NCBI GenBank assembly: GCA_019637355.1
Contig: JAHBVT010000001.1
Coordinates: forward strand, 2,511,192 to 2,575,191
Reading direction: 5' to 3'
DNA length: 64,000 bases
From: Gemmatimonadaceae bacterium
Lineage (GTDB): Bacteria > Gemmatimonadota > Gemmatimonadetes > Gemmatimonadales > Gemmatimonadaceae
The translations under genes and the position numbers were made by a program. Below the pieces are notes generated by a model that saw only the letters and a program-made list of their open reading frames with translations, had not been told where the DNA came from and searched no databases. Below are positions 30,528-39,435 of the stretch, piece by piece. The stretch's first letter is position 1. Each line of letters begins with the position of its first letter.

Positions 30528-31088
30528 TCAGGGCGACTGCTTCCCTGCGATAACTGGCGCGGCTTTGGTTCTAGGGTCGAAAGCAACGCTGAAGTGGTAG
30601 ACACGGCCGGAAGCCACGGAAATCACCTGAGTCGAAGTCAAGAACGTTCCGTTTGCTTGCTCACTTCCAGCACGGACCGCGGCATCAGATCTTGTCGATG
30701 TTGCCGTCAGTGCAATGTTGTATGTTCCGCTGTCAGCCGCGGGTATGGTGATGACAAACACCTGCGCCTCGTCCTCATCTGCCTCCGGAGCCTCGTCTCC
30801 ATCGATGATCCCACCCGGAATCTCGATCAGTGTCGCATCACCAGGTGCGCGTTGTCCTATTCGTCGGCCCTGCGCATCCGTGACGAGCAACACCCCACCA
30901 ACTGCGGTCAGAACTAGTTGGCGGATGTCCGTGCTAGCGGGCGAGGCAGGTTGGGCGGAGAGTGCGTCGTCTGCCGCGCGCGGTACATCAGCATGCGCTT
31001 CGTGAGCCACTGTTGTGGCTTTGCCATCCTCGCGGCATCCGACGAGGAGCGATCCTGCGAGCAGAACAAAGGGAGCGACGATACGCAT
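30528..31088 (-). CDS. Small lipoprotein with a duplicated extracellular beta domain
   Basis: The protein has 186 residues and a lipobox (SLLVGC, C18). The segment from about 58 to 180 (LTAVGGVLLVTDAQGRRIGQ; IEIPGGIIDGDEAP; AQVFVITIPAADSGTYNIALTATS) is homologous to the middle of the large lipoprotein next to it (LTVVGGTLRVTDPQGRSIGQ; NEIPGGLVDDDEAP). It lies 36 bases after that gene on the same strand, so the two form an operon. Both run against the direction of the array. The function is unknown; it may be a secreted partner or decoy sharing the same ligand-binding domain. Confidence 0.7.
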   Translation of the reverse strand: MRIVAPFVLLAGSLLVGCREDGKATTVAHEAHADVPRAADDALSAQPASPASTDIRQLVLTAVGGVLLVTDAQGRRIGQRAPGDATLIEIPGGIIDGDEAPEADEDEAQVFVITIPAADSGTYNIALTATSTRSDAAVRAGSEQANGTFLTSTQVISVASGRVYHFSVAFDPRTKAAPVIAGKQSP

Positions 31089-31124
31089 CGTTGAACTCCA
31101 ATCAAGTGGGGTCGGGGGTCAACA

Positions 31125-33314
31125 CTAGTTCACCACGGTCCATAGCGCTGGAACAGCCGGAGGAATCCACCCCGGCAGAGACTGATGCCCTTGAATTGCA
31201 CGATAGCGGATTCCAAGGTAGAGCACCTCCGCCCCCGTCGGATAGATTACCTGAGGCGCCCACATTTCTCCGGCGTTGATTCGTGCCCACAGGGCGTACA
31301 CATTGGGCGGTTGCCAATTTGCGAGAGAAGTGTGTGCTTGCCGCGCTTGGTAGTCCTTGTTGTTAAACGAGACTCGAGCGCCTGCCGCGTAGTAGGTGTT
31401 CGCAGACCAAGGAGCGAGAGTCGACGGAGCTACAGCAGGAGCGCTTCCTGAAGAAGGATCGAACGGCACTTCAAAACTGTAAGCCGTGCCCGCGACAGCA
31501 GACAGCGAGGATGCGCTGTTAAGGAAGGAGCCATCTGCTTGCTCGATTGCCGCTCGAACCGAAGCGGTCGCCAAACTGGAGGTTGCTGTGAATACTAGGC
31601 GATAGGTCCCGCCAATCGGCTCGGGAATCGAAATCACGGACACTTGCGCCTCCGCGACTTCGAACTCGTTACCTTGCGATGCTGGAGCTTCATCGTCATC
31701 AACCAAGCCGCCCGGGATTTCGTTAGTAATGGCGCCACCTCGCGTGGTCTGGCCAATTGAACGACCCTGGGGATCCGTTACTCTCAGCGTCCCTCCAACC
31801 ACAGTGAGAATTAATCGCGGCTGCGCAGACGCGACGATGGCTGGCGAAGCCAAAGTGGAAGTTGGTGGTGCGCTCGAAACAGCGTAGCCGCGCAGCTGAA
31901 ACGACCCGTAGGGTTCGAGAGTACCGTCGCTTAGGCTCGGTGCAGGATCAGCGATTGTGAACTCGCTGAGCGATGTGGTTTCTGTTGCATTCCGAGGAGC
32001 CCCCGTGACCACGACGAAGTGAAACCCGCCACTTGTTGCGAGCGATGGCACTCGCACGACAACTGGGTAGCCAGCGCAGACGGACGCTGCAAGCTGCGTT
32101 CGCGGATTGGTTTGTCCCAAACTGACCCATCGCAAACTGCCGCCAGAGAAGGACGGGACTGTTGACTGCCAGTACACTGCTGAACCGCTATAGCCTTCGT
32201 TCGCTATCATGAAGGTGTTCAAGGAGTCAGGCTGCACTGCGTAGCCCGCTGCCGTCAATGCCATCGCTAGAGACGTAAGGGCGCACCCTTTCCGCGCAAT
32301 TGTTGAATTTGTGTTGTCGTACGTGAGGCTTCCCCAAAGCGGATTGCCCTGCGTGTATGGAGTCACAGTGGCCTCGCATCGATCTTCGGCGGGCGGAGTC
32401 CCGATGGACACTGAGTACGCCACGTAGTCGAGGGGTGCCGGCACCAAGACGATTCGGTCGAACGGGCCGGCCACGGTCTTCGTATCGGGCAGATTCACTC
32501 CTCCCTGACCAGAGAAGGCAAAGTCTTGACGAGAGACTTCCACTTCTCCGAGATAGGCGACGACTTGGTTGCCAGCCAACGATGGATCTTCAACAGTCAC
32601 CGTGGCTGTTGAGACTGTGTCGGAAAAGGAAATCGTGATTTCTTCCGAGATTCCCGTGCCTTCCTGACTCTGAAAGTCACCGAATGGATCGCCGGGCGCG
32701 AAGGGGCTGATAGTCCACTGTGTGTTGCCACAGGTACCGGCTTCTGTAATCAGCCTGCAACCGGACGCATCATCTTCACTGTTGGCACGCATCGTTGTTG
32801 CTGTCGACCACGGGGCGACCAGGGACGAAATCTTCGCCCTAGTGTGCATTCGCAGCTCGAAGCGTCCACCGATAGCACGCTCAACATTGGATTCGAGCCA
32901 AATGCTGAGAACCTCGTCGTACCCTGTCAACTCATGTACTACAGGCACGAGGGTCAACTGGCTCAGCCTGATTCTCTCAACGCTTCCTTCCGCTACAACT
33001 CGCAAGAATGCGTCCCGGCCTGCAGCTGAGAGCACGCTGTCGTCAGACACGACCTGAAGGCGAATGAGTTGCCCGGGCTTCCCAACCAATCGCACTTGCG
33101 CGAGGCGAAGAAGCCTTCCGGCGGAATCTGGCTTGGGGATGGCGCCGGCAAGAGGTGCCGGAGACGCAACCAACTCACATCCGGATCGGCAGTCGACGAT
33201 ACCTAGGTCATCCAAATACTCGACTGGTGCTGGCGGAGCGTCAGCGCACGCTGCCATCAGGGCACACGTAGCAACCAAGGTGGTGCGTCGAAGCGAATAG
33301 GGCGTCTGATGCAT
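31125..33314 (-). CDS. Large lipoprotein with C39-like peptidase domain and two CBM5/12-type modules
   Basis: A protein of 729 residues from the ATG at 33314, which follows a good GGAGG. It has a lipobox (LMAAC, C23) and about 290 residues of beta-rich sequence. Next comes a papain-like C39_2-type domain (catalytic Cys in KGCALTSLAMAL, His in GGFHFVVVTGA), then the domain shared with the small lipoprotein at 30528. The C-terminus carries two carbohydrate-binding modules of the CBM5/12 chitin-binding kind (PWSANTYYAAGARVSFNNKD; YPTGAEVLYLGIRYRAIQGH). This suggests a surface enzyme that binds polysaccharide and cleaves or matures peptides. Base use is lower in GC than the host genes. Confidence 0.75.
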   Translation of the reverse strand: MHQTPYSLRRTTLVATCALMAACADAPPAPVEYLDDLGIVDCRSGCELVASPAPLAGAIPKPDSAGRLLRLAQVRLVGKPGQLIRLQVVSDDSVLSAAGRDAFLRVVAEGSVERIRLSQLTLVPVVHELTGYDEVLSIWLESNVERAIGGRFELRMHTRAKISSLVAPWSTATTMRANSEDDASGCRLITEAGTCGNTQWTISPFAPGDPFGDFQSQEGTGISEEITISFSDTVSTATVTVEDPSLAGNQVVAYLGEVEVSRQDFAFSGQGGVNLPDTKTVAGPFDRIVLVPAPLDYVAYSVSIGTPPAEDRCEATVTPYTQGNPLWGSLTYDNTNSTIARKGCALTSLAMALTAAGYAVQPDSLNTFMIANEGYSGSAVYWQSTVPSFSGGSLRWVSLGQTNPRTQLAASVCAGYPVVVRVPSLATSGGFHFVVVTGAPRNATETTSLSEFTIADPAPSLSDGTLEPYGSFQLRGYAVSSAPPTSTLASPAIVASAQPRLILTVVGGTLRVTDPQGRSIGQTTRGGAITNEIPGGLVDDDEAPASQGNEFEVAEAQVSVISIPEPIGGTYRLVFTATSSLATASVRAAIEQADGSFLNSASSLSAVAGTAYSFEVPFDPSSGSAPAVAPSTLAPWSANTYYAAGARVSFNNKDYQARQAHTSLANWQPPNVYALWARINAGEMWAPQVIYPTGAEVLYLGIRYRAIQGHQSLPGWIPPAVPALWTVVN

Positions 33315-33657
33315 GAGTACCTCCTGTGAGGTGCAATTCTGGTGCGGGGTCATTGTTGTGGCAAGTCGCCGTTGCCGACTAAGCCTAGAAGCCGGGAGCG
33401 GGCGGACTTCCCGGAGAACCGCACAATCGGCCTGGTCTACGTGGCGGCTATCCGAACGGCAATCTGCCAGTGTTCGGGTACTGTCGCGGTGGGCGACGCC
33501 ACCAGCCTCGCGGAGGTGCTGGGCATACCTCGTGTGCGCCGTATAACGACGCTTGCTGCCGACAAGCGCGGCTAGTGTAGCGGTTGTGGGGCCACCGCTC
33601 CACTTTTATGGAAGGACTGCGGCGGCCCCACAACCGCATTTTTCTGTGAAGCGGCGG

Positions 33658-33904
33658 CCCGCGTCAAGCCCCAGGTGCGTTGACGCTGTTGCAGTTCTCC
33701 GTTGTGCCTGCGCTGCTCGAGGTGCTGCTCATCCTTCTGTTCGCGCTCGCTCGTGAGGCCCGAGGCCTCGGCGCATTGGGGTCTGCGAAGGAATGGTGGC
33801 GCCAACTATGGGGCGGCTCTCACCTGCGGCCATAAAATGCGTCGCGCTCACCACTCCCGATTCAGTCATCTCGATCCCACGCAGGTCCTGCCCTTACCCA
33901 GCGA
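33658..33904 (-). ncRNA. Predicted guide RNA region (bridge RNA/seekRNA) of IS1111-type copy 1
   Basis: This 247-base noncoding end lies downstream of the transposase gene, where IS1111 elements encode their guide RNA. On the transposase strand, 33841-33830 reads CGCATTTTATGG, identical to the uninterrupted attC target. The segment 33802-33811 (CCAACTATGG on the plus strand) equals the right element-target junction. Confidence 0.65.
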
Positions 33905-34948
33905 TCATGCGGCGGACGCCGGCACGGGCTGCGGCGTCCGCAGGTGGCCCGCGTCGTACGCCCGCTGGTCCCGCCACATCGCATAGAGGATGCCCGCGAG
34001 CCGCCGCGCCAGCGCGACCGCCGCGATCTTCGTGCCGCGGCGATGCAGGATGCGCTGCGCCCACGCCCGCAACACCGCGGTGTCGCTTGACTTGGAGCGG
34101 AGGATGCGCCACGCCGCCTCGACCAGGAGATAGCGCGCGCGCCGGTTGCCCGCCTTCGTGATGTGGCCGAGTCGCCGCTTCTCGCCCGAGCTCCGCTCCC
34201 CGGGCACCAACCCGAGGAAGGCCTCGAACTGGTGCGCCGACGGGAACCGGCCGATGTCATCCGCGATCGCGACGATGCCGCTGGACGTCACCGGCCCGAC
34301 GGCGGGGGCCGTCTGCAGCAGCGCGACGATCGGGTCCGTCCGCCCGAGCGCCGCGATGCGCGCGTCGGCGGCCGCGATCTGCACGTTCAGCGGGGCGAGC
34401 ACCGCGATCAAGGGCGCCAGCTCGGCCGCCAGCACCGGCGAGAGCGGGAGCGCGGTGAGTCGTTCGACAAACCACGCGGCCGTGCTGTTCGGCACGCGCA
34501 GGCCGTCGCGGCGCACGAGGGCCTTGGCGAGCGCGATGCATCGCGTGCGTGTGCGGACCAAGGCCTCGCGCACCGCCAACTCGGCGCGCACATGCCGCCG
34601 CGCCGCCGAGACGCGGTGCGCCGGACGATAGGCGCCGAGCCGGAGCGCGTCAGCCAGGGTCCGCGCATCGCGCTTGTCCGTCTTCACCCGCCGGCTGCGC
34701 GTGGCGTACATCGGCGCGAAGTTCGGGTCGGCGACGACCACCTCGTGGCCCAGCGCCTCCAGGTGACACGCGACCCACTCGCTCTCGGTCGACGCCTCGA
34801 CGAGGATCCGCGCGGGCGGACGCGCGCCCAGCACCGCGGTGAAGCGGTCACGGCTCGTGACGATGCGTCGTTCGGTGACGCCGCCCTGCCCGTCGAGGAT
34901 GCAGAGCTGGCTCTCGCGCTTGTGGAGATCGATGCCTATCATATCCAT
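33905..34948 (-). CDS. IS110-family (IS1111 group) DEDD recombinase, copy 1
   Basis: The 347-residue transposase starts at the ATG 34948 with GGAGG upstream. The RuvC-like N-terminal domain carries the acidic residues in IGIDLHKRESQL, ILVEASTESEWV and KTDKRDARTLAD. The C-terminal transposase_20 domain contains the serine motif GLVPGERSSGEKRRLGHITKAGNRRARYLL. It appears intact and is nearly identical to copy 3. Confidence 0.95.
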   Translation of the reverse strand: MDMIGIDLHKRESQLCILDGQGGVTERRIVTSRDRFTAVLGARPPARILVEASTESEWVACHLEALGHEVVVADPNFAPMYATRSRRVKTDKRDARTLADALRLGAYRPAHRVSAARRHVRAELAVREALVRTRTRCIALAKALVRRDGLRVPNSTAAWFVERLTALPLSPVLAAELAPLIAVLAPLNVQIAAADARIAALGRTDPIVALLQTAPAVGPVTSSGIVAIADDIGRFPSAHQFEAFLGLVPGERSSGEKRRLGHITKAGNRRARYLLVEAAWRILRSKSSDTAVLRAWAQRILHRRGTKIAAVALARRLAGILYAMWRDQRAYDAGHLRTPQPVPASAA

Positions 34949-35123
34949 GGCGGCTGGCCTCCGCAGTGTGCCCCGTCGCGAGACGGTGAGCACGGTAGAT
35001 GGTATGGGGCAGAACCTTGCACCCGTGGATGGGCGGAGGTCCAGCCGCCGCTTCATACCAACTATGGAAGCGCTTGCAGCAGAAGCAAACGTTATCGGGA
35101 CCATCCCAACATCCGTGTAAAGC

Positions 35124-35873
35124 ATGCGCCTCTACGACAAGGATGGGCACGAGATTACAGACTGGCGCAAATGGACGCGGCCCAAGGAAGACTATCAATG
35201 GAAGGCGGGTCGCAGCGCGATGGAGCTTGCACGCTCTTGGTTCACTGCTCCGCAGCCCGTGCTCCCGGCCGAGGTTCGCGAGCTCCTCGACTCGCACCCC
35301 GACACTCGCGATGCGGAGTTCGTGAAGGGATGGCCCGAGCTTGTGACCAAGCTTCCGTTCCCCGGCGAGGGGCGCAATCACGACTTGGTTGCGGTTGGGA
35401 CCGCCGGCCGGTACCGACTGTTGCTTGCCGTTGAGGGAAAGGTCGACGAGCCGCTCGGCGACCTGATCGGCAGCTACTGGCGGAAGTCAAAGAGATCCGA
35501 GAAGTCGAAGGCGTGGAAGCGCATTGACTCTCTCCTTGACGCGGCGTTCGGTCCGAGCGCTCTCGCGACTGACAAGCCGTGGAGTGATCTGCGCTACCAA
35601 CTGCTGACGGCTCTAGTAGGCACCGCAATCGAGGCCGAGAAGCAGGAGTGCAAACTCGCAGTGCTCTGTATCCAAGAGTTTGTGACGCAGTCGGCGGATC
35701 CTGACAAGATCAAAGCGAATGGGGAGGCCCTCTCACAGTTCGTGCGTACGCTGGGTGCGCGCCCACCGAAGGCAGGGGGACTCGCCGGGCCCTTTCCCGT
35801 CCGAGTTCCAGGATCGGACGCGATCATTCCTGTTTTCGTTGGCAAGGCACAATATCGGTGGGCGGCCCGATAA
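35124..35873 (+). CDS. Cassette-encoded protein of unknown function (possibly DUF6946-like)
   Basis: A soluble protein of 249 residues. WKAGRSAMELARSWF near the N-terminus, LPFPGEGRNHDLVAVG, and RYRLLLAVEGKVDEPLGD suggest an enzyme-like fold; the VEGKVDE strand resembles PD-(D/E)XK-type cores, but I cannot confirm a nuclease. The nearest family I can suggest is DUF6946, with low certainty. The stop codon is the TAA of attC8. Confidence 0.7.
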   Translation: MRLYDKDGHEITDWRKWTRPKEDYQWKAGRSAMELARSWFTAPQPVLPAEVRELLDSHPDTRDAEFVKGWPELVTKLPFPGEGRNHDLVAVGTAGRYRLLLAVEGKVDEPLGDLIGSYWRKSKRSEKSKAWKRIDSLLDAAFGPSALATDKPWSDLRYQLLTALVGTAIEAEKQECKLAVLCIQEFVTQSADPDKIKANGEALSQFVRTLGARPPKAGGLAGPFPVRVPGSDAIIPVFVGKAQYRWAAR

Positions 35874-36004
35874 CGACGCTTGCTGCCGACAGCCGCAGGT
35901 AAGGATTGGGTTGGGCGGGGCGTCCGTGATGGCCTAGGCTTGGTTGCGGACGCCCCGCCCAACCCTTCTTATTGGAGCGGCTGCAGCAGAAGCATACGTT
36001 ATAT
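35868..36004 (+). repeat. attC8
   Basis: R'' CGATAAC to R' GTTATAT, with the central arm GGGTTGGGCGGGGCGTCC that recurs in attC11 and, slightly changed, in attC27. Confidence 0.92.
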
Positions 36005-36029
36005 CGACGGTGCGCATTCGGAGAGAGTG

Positions 36030-37085
36030 ATGAGGATCTGCGTGCTCGCGCTGGCCGTCGTGATGGCATCAGGGTGCGCTCGCGACGCGTCGGAGCCTGC
36101 GACCGCTCGCGCGACACACTTCACCATCGCCGTCGACACGCCGTGGAGCGCGGACGCGGCAGTGTTCACGCGCCCGGCCGATATGGTCGTGCTGGCGCCC
36201 GGCGAGCTGGCGGTCCTCGAGTACGCACCCGCGTCCATCGTGCGAGTGTCGTCCGCGACGGATGCCGGTATCACTCGCATCGGCGGGCCGGGCGCCGGTC
36301 CCGGCGAGCTCAGCACGCCCCTGGGCTTGCATCGCCTCGGCGACACGCTGCTGACCCTTAACGCCGGCAACCAGCGCATCGAACGCTACCGGACCGACGG
36401 GACGCACCTCCCCTCACAGCGCGCTCCTGTCGGCTTCGGCCTCGGCCGCTTTGCCTTTGCACCAGATGGCGGCATCCTCCTGCCGACCGCGGGTGCCGAC
36501 GCCACCTTGCTGCGGGTCCTCGATGTGGGCGGCGAGCTCGTCCACCGCATCGGCCAGCTCCGCGCACCCTTCACGCGCACCTTCGATGTCGTCGCGTTCC
36601 GGGCACTGGCCGAACAGCTGCAGGTTCCGGACTACTACGCGAACGACGTCCTTGCCGCCGCGACCGAAGACTCGGTCTATTGGCTCGCCTTCAATGCGTT
36701 CCCCGAGATCATCGCGCTCCGTCCGGCGGGGGACACCGTCGCATCGTTTCGGCTGCCGGACAGCATCGCCACACCGATCTTGCTCGACTACCGGGAACGC
36801 AACCGTACGGAGAAGGATCCGCGGCGCTTCCAGCAGCTGCTGTACTTCGCCGACCTCCGCGTCCACGGTCCGTACGTCTGGGCCCTGCTGCGCAACCCGC
36901 CGATGCGCGATGCGCGCGCCGTCGTCCTGGATACCTCGGGCCGGCTCGTCGCCGACCTCACGTTCTCCGGCGCGTCAGATGTCTGGCGCATCGCACCAGA
37001 CCTCGCCACCGGAGTCATCTATCTGTCGTCCGCGAACACCTCCGAGGTGTATCGAGCGCGGCTCCCAGCGGTCCTCGTCCGATAG
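36030..37085 (+). CDS. Cassette-encoded six-bladed beta-propeller lipoprotein
   Basis: The protein has 351 residues with a lipobox (VVMASGC) and blade-like repeats (MVVLAPGELAVLEYAPASIVRV; ITRIGGPGAGPGELSTPLGLHRLGDTLLTLNAGNQRIERY). It is of the same general type as the chromosomal lipoprotein at 20064-21287. I chose the ATG at 36030 with GGAGAG upstream. The gene ends 5 bases before attC9 with its own TAG. Confidence 0.78.
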   Translation: MRICVLALAVVMASGCARDASEPATARATHFTIAVDTPWSADAAVFTRPADMVVLAPGELAVLEYAPASIVRVSSATDAGITRIGGPGAGPGELSTPLGLHRLGDTLLTLNAGNQRIERYRTDGTHLPSQRAPVGFGLGRFAFAPDGGILLPTAGADATLLRVLDVGGELVHRIGQLRAPFTRTFDVVAFRALAEQLQVPDYYANDVLAAATEDSVYWLAFNAFPEIIALRPAGDTVASFRLPDSIATPILLDYRERNRTEKDPRRFQQLLYFADLRVHGPYVWALLRNPPMRDARAVVLDTSGRLVADLTFSGASDVWRIAPDLATGVIYLSSANTSEVYRARLPAVLVR

Positions 37086-37090
37086 CCGCG

Positions 37091-37225
37091 ATATAACGAC
37101 GCTTGCTGCCGACGAGCGCAGGTGCGGTGGCGGTTGTGGGGCCTCGCCTTCATCTTTTGTAAGGTTTGGCGAGGCCCCACAACCGCATCTTATTGGAGCG
37201 CTCGCAGCAGAAGCACACGTTATAG
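37091..37225 (+). repeat. attC9
   Basis: R'' ATATAAC to R' GTTATAG with a GCGGTTGTGGGGCC...GGCCCCACAACCGC arm. Confidence 0.92.
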
Positions 37226-37246
37226 CGACCACCGGGAGATCCACGT

Positions 37247-38017
37247 ATGGCACGCGGGACCGACGAACTGGCAATCGTGCTTGATCGAGTTGCAAGCATC
37301 CTAGCGGAGAAGGGTCGGTCATTTGCGGCTGCGATACCTACCGTCGACAATGCGCTGTGGATCACGGCTGACAGTGAGGCAGCGCTTCTGTCGTTGGTGG
37401 CTGACTTTGCGTCTGAGCCTCAATGGCTCTTCCTATCCGACTCGACCGTGTTCTCGGCGGAGGACTTGGAGGTTGCCAACGAGTCTGCGGACCCCGATGA
37501 TGCGTTCGCAGCCTCTGCAGTTCGTGCAGCACGTGCGCACGTAGGACATGTCGGAGCGTTGTACATCCATCTGCTCAACCGCTCGACGTTGAGCCAAGTA
37601 GTCTTGAACCTGACCGCGGACTGGTACGCGGCGCTCGACCTGCATCAGCCCAACGACGAAGATGAGCAGGAGTCCGCGCTTTTCGGCTCGCGCAGCATGA
37701 TCTCCGCGAGAGAACCTCTCGACCCTGCGGAGCTCAAGCGCCTTGCTCGCCAAGTGGCGGAGGACAAGGTCTTCCAGGATTCGCCGCAGCCAATGCAGCA
37801 GCAAGTGGCCGCAGCAATCCTCGGCGACAGGATTGACAGGTACGATGTCTCAGCTGTGACAACCGAGGCGTCGCGGATCTGGATCTACGAACTCAAGCCA
37901 GCGCAGAATGCGGAACTTAAGCCCAGAGCGGTCGCATTGCTGAAGCAGGGGATGAAGCGGTCACTTATCGCCGCGGAACTCAACATCCCAGAACGTCGCC
38001 TGAAAGAGATCGTGTAG
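37247..38017 (+). CDS. Cassette-encoded protein with C-terminal helix-turn-helix-like segment
   Basis: The 256-residue protein is soluble. The N-terminal half is acidic with mixed alpha/beta sequence (DNALWITADSEAALLSLVADFASEPQWLFLSD). The last 35 residues (LKPRAVALLKQGMKRSLIAAELNIPERRLKEIV) look like a helix-turn-helix. I recognise no family. It could be a regulator. Confidence 0.7.
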   Translation: MARGTDELAIVLDRVASILAEKGRSFAAAIPTVDNALWITADSEAALLSLVADFASEPQWLFLSDSTVFSAEDLEVANESADPDDAFAASAVRAARAHVGHVGALYIHLLNRSTLSQVVLNLTADWYAALDLHQPNDEDEQESALFGSRSMISAREPLDPAELKRLARQVAEDKVFQDSPQPMQQQVAAAILGDRIDRYDVSAVTTEASRIWIYELKPAQNAELKPRAVALLKQGMKRSLIAAELNIPERRLKEIV

Positions 38018-38021
38018 GGCG

Positions 38022-38156
38022 CTATAACGAAGCTTGCTGCCGACAAGCGCGGGTGCGGTAGCGGTTGTGGGGCCGCTGCTCCATTTTTCGGAAGGACTTC
38101 AGCGGCCCCACAACCGCGTTTTATGGGAGCGCTTGCAGCAGAAGCACACGTTATGC
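38022..38156 (+). repeat. attC10
   Basis: R'' CTATAAC to R' GTTATGC. It contains the uninterrupted sequence CGCGTTTTATGG at the position where IS1111 copies 1 and 3 inserted in sister sites. Confidence 0.92.
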
Positions 38157-38173
38157 GGATGTGAGCCATTATC

Positions 38174-38689
38174 GTGCCGACTCTTAGTCTCACATCGGAT
38201 CTTGCGCCGCCCGAGGCTGCCGCGCGGCTCGCACAGTCGCTCGCAGACGAGCTCGCCGGATTCAGCGTTGACCCAAGGCGTCCGACCGAGTCGCGCGTCG
38301 TCGTGCGGTCGTCACCGCGAGACATCTGGGTCTACATCCTCAGCACTCGCCACGCGTTATCGCACCTCGCACTCTGTGGCGAAGTGTCACAGGCGCCCGA
38401 AGGGGGGAGCATCATCCGCTTCCGACGCCGGCTCGCGGCGTCGCAGTCCTGGTTCACCCGCATTCTGGTCGGCGCCTTCCTCGCGGTCCCCGGCTACCAA
38501 CTTGTCCGCGCGTGGGGGCGCGGCCCACTCGCCGTCGGCATCGCGCTAGGCTTCTTGGCGACTGTGGCTCTCGTGTTGGTCGGCATCTTCTTCATCGGAC
38601 GCGGACGGGCGGAGGCCGACATCGGTGCGCTCGAGACGCGTGTCGGCGAGTTGCTGGAGCGCGAAATGGCCCGGCGCGCCACCGCATAA
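38174..38689 (+). CDS. Cassette-encoded membrane protein of unknown function
   Basis: A protein of 171 residues from a GTG start. A soluble alpha/beta N-terminal part is followed by two hydrophobic helices (TRILVGAFLAVPGYQLV; LAVGIALGFLATVALVLVGIFFIG) and a charged tail. No family is recognised. The stop is the TAA of attC11. Confidence 0.7.
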   Translation: MPTLSLTSDLAPPEAAARLAQSLADELAGFSVDPRRPTESRVVVRSSPRDIWVYILSTRHALSHLALCGEVSQAPEGGSIIRFRRRLAASQSWFTRILVGAFLAVPGYQLVRAWGRGPLAVGIALGFLATVALVLVGIFFIGRGRAEADIGALETRVGELLEREMARRATA

Positions 38690-38819
38690 CGACGCTTGCT
38701 GCCGACAGCCGCAGGTGCGGATTGGGTTGGGCGGGGCGTCCGTGATAGCCTAGGATGGTTGCGGACGCCCCGCCCAACCCTTCTTATTGGAGCGGCTGCA
38801 GCAGAAGCACACGTTATAC
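38684..38819 (+). repeat. attC11
   Basis: R'' GCATAAC to R' GTTATAC; its central arm is nearly identical to that of attC8. Confidence 0.92.
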
Positions 38820-38847
38820 CGACGCGCGCGTTCTTCAGGAGCTTCCG

Positions 38848-39276
38848 ATGACCCCGACGCGCTGCGACGAATGCGGAGCCGAGTACCCGGAGCCCGAGGA
38901 CTCGTGCCAGGCGCGCTTCGACCAGCTCCTCGCCCTCGACCACTCGCGACAGGAGCCGTGGGGCAGCCGCCACGGCCTCGCCTTCGCCGCCTTGGCGCTC
39001 CAGCATCCGCGGCGCTTCCCCGCCGCCTCGGTCGCGCAGTCGCGAGCGCTCATCGAGCGCGTCGTCGTCGCGGGCGAGCCGCTGGCGCGCGTGATCGCCG
39101 AGTTCCGGGCGCACCCGCGACCCGCGGCACCCCTCCCGAGTGCCCGCGCGCACGGCCCGACGTCCTTCGCGGTCACGATCGCCGACCTCGGTTCCTTCGC
39201 GCCCGACACTTATCCCGCCGCGCTCGAGCGCTGGGCCCGCGCCGCGCTTGGCGCGCCCAGCACAGGCGCGGTATAA
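38848..39276 (+). CDS. Cassette-encoded DUF5946-like protein
   Basis: A protein of 142 residues. The N-terminal RCDECGAEYPEPEDSCQARFDQLLALDHS, with its cysteine cluster, followed by GSRHGLAFAALALQHPRRF, matches the pattern of DUF5946 proteins, which have no known activity. I use the ATG at 38848 after TCAGGAG. The stop is the TAA of attC12. Confidence 0.7.
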   Translation: MTPTRCDECGAEYPEPEDSCQARFDQLLALDHSRQEPWGSRHGLAFAALALQHPRRFPAASVAQSRALIERVVVAGEPLARVIAEFRAHPRPAAPLPSARAHGPTSFAVTIADLGSFAPDTYPAALERWARAALGAPSTGAV

Positions 39277-39408
39277 CGCCGCTTGCTGCTGATGAACGCG
39301 GTAAGGATGCAGTTGTGGGGCGGCCGCCCTGTGGGGCATGGGACGGCCTAGCGGCCGCCCCACAACTGCCTCTTATTGAAGCGTTCACAGCAGAAGCACA
39401 CGTTATGC
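39271..39408 (+). repeat. attC12
   Basis: R'' GTATAAC to R' GTTATGC, long-arm TAGCGGCCGCCCCACAACTGC type. Confidence 0.92.
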
Positions 39409-39435
39409 CGACACCGACAGATCTGTGAGGACTCC

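Larger units (their letters stand above)
33643..35063 (-). mobile_element. IS110/IS1111-type element in attC7 (copy 1)
   Basis: The element is 1421 bp with subterminal 11-bp inverted repeats TGAAGCGGCGG (33647-33657) and CCGCCGCTTCA (35045-35055), as in the IS1111 group. It sits between CGCATTTT and ATGG of the attC, with no target duplication. Copy 3 at 53776 is almost identical. Confidence 0.9.
33541..35097 (+). repeat. attC7, interrupted by IS1111-type element
   Basis: The left half runs from R'' GTATAAC (33541) to CGCATTTT (33642). The right half, ATGGAAGCGCTTGCAGCAG to R' GTTATCG, occupies 35064-35097. The insertion sequence lies between. Confidence 0.88.

Noticed and set aside
33313-33546. 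Forward frame of 77 codons ending on the attC7 TAA
   Set aside because: It overlaps the start of the well-supported minus-strand lipoprotein gene, has no recognisable motif and no good start, so it is probably chance.
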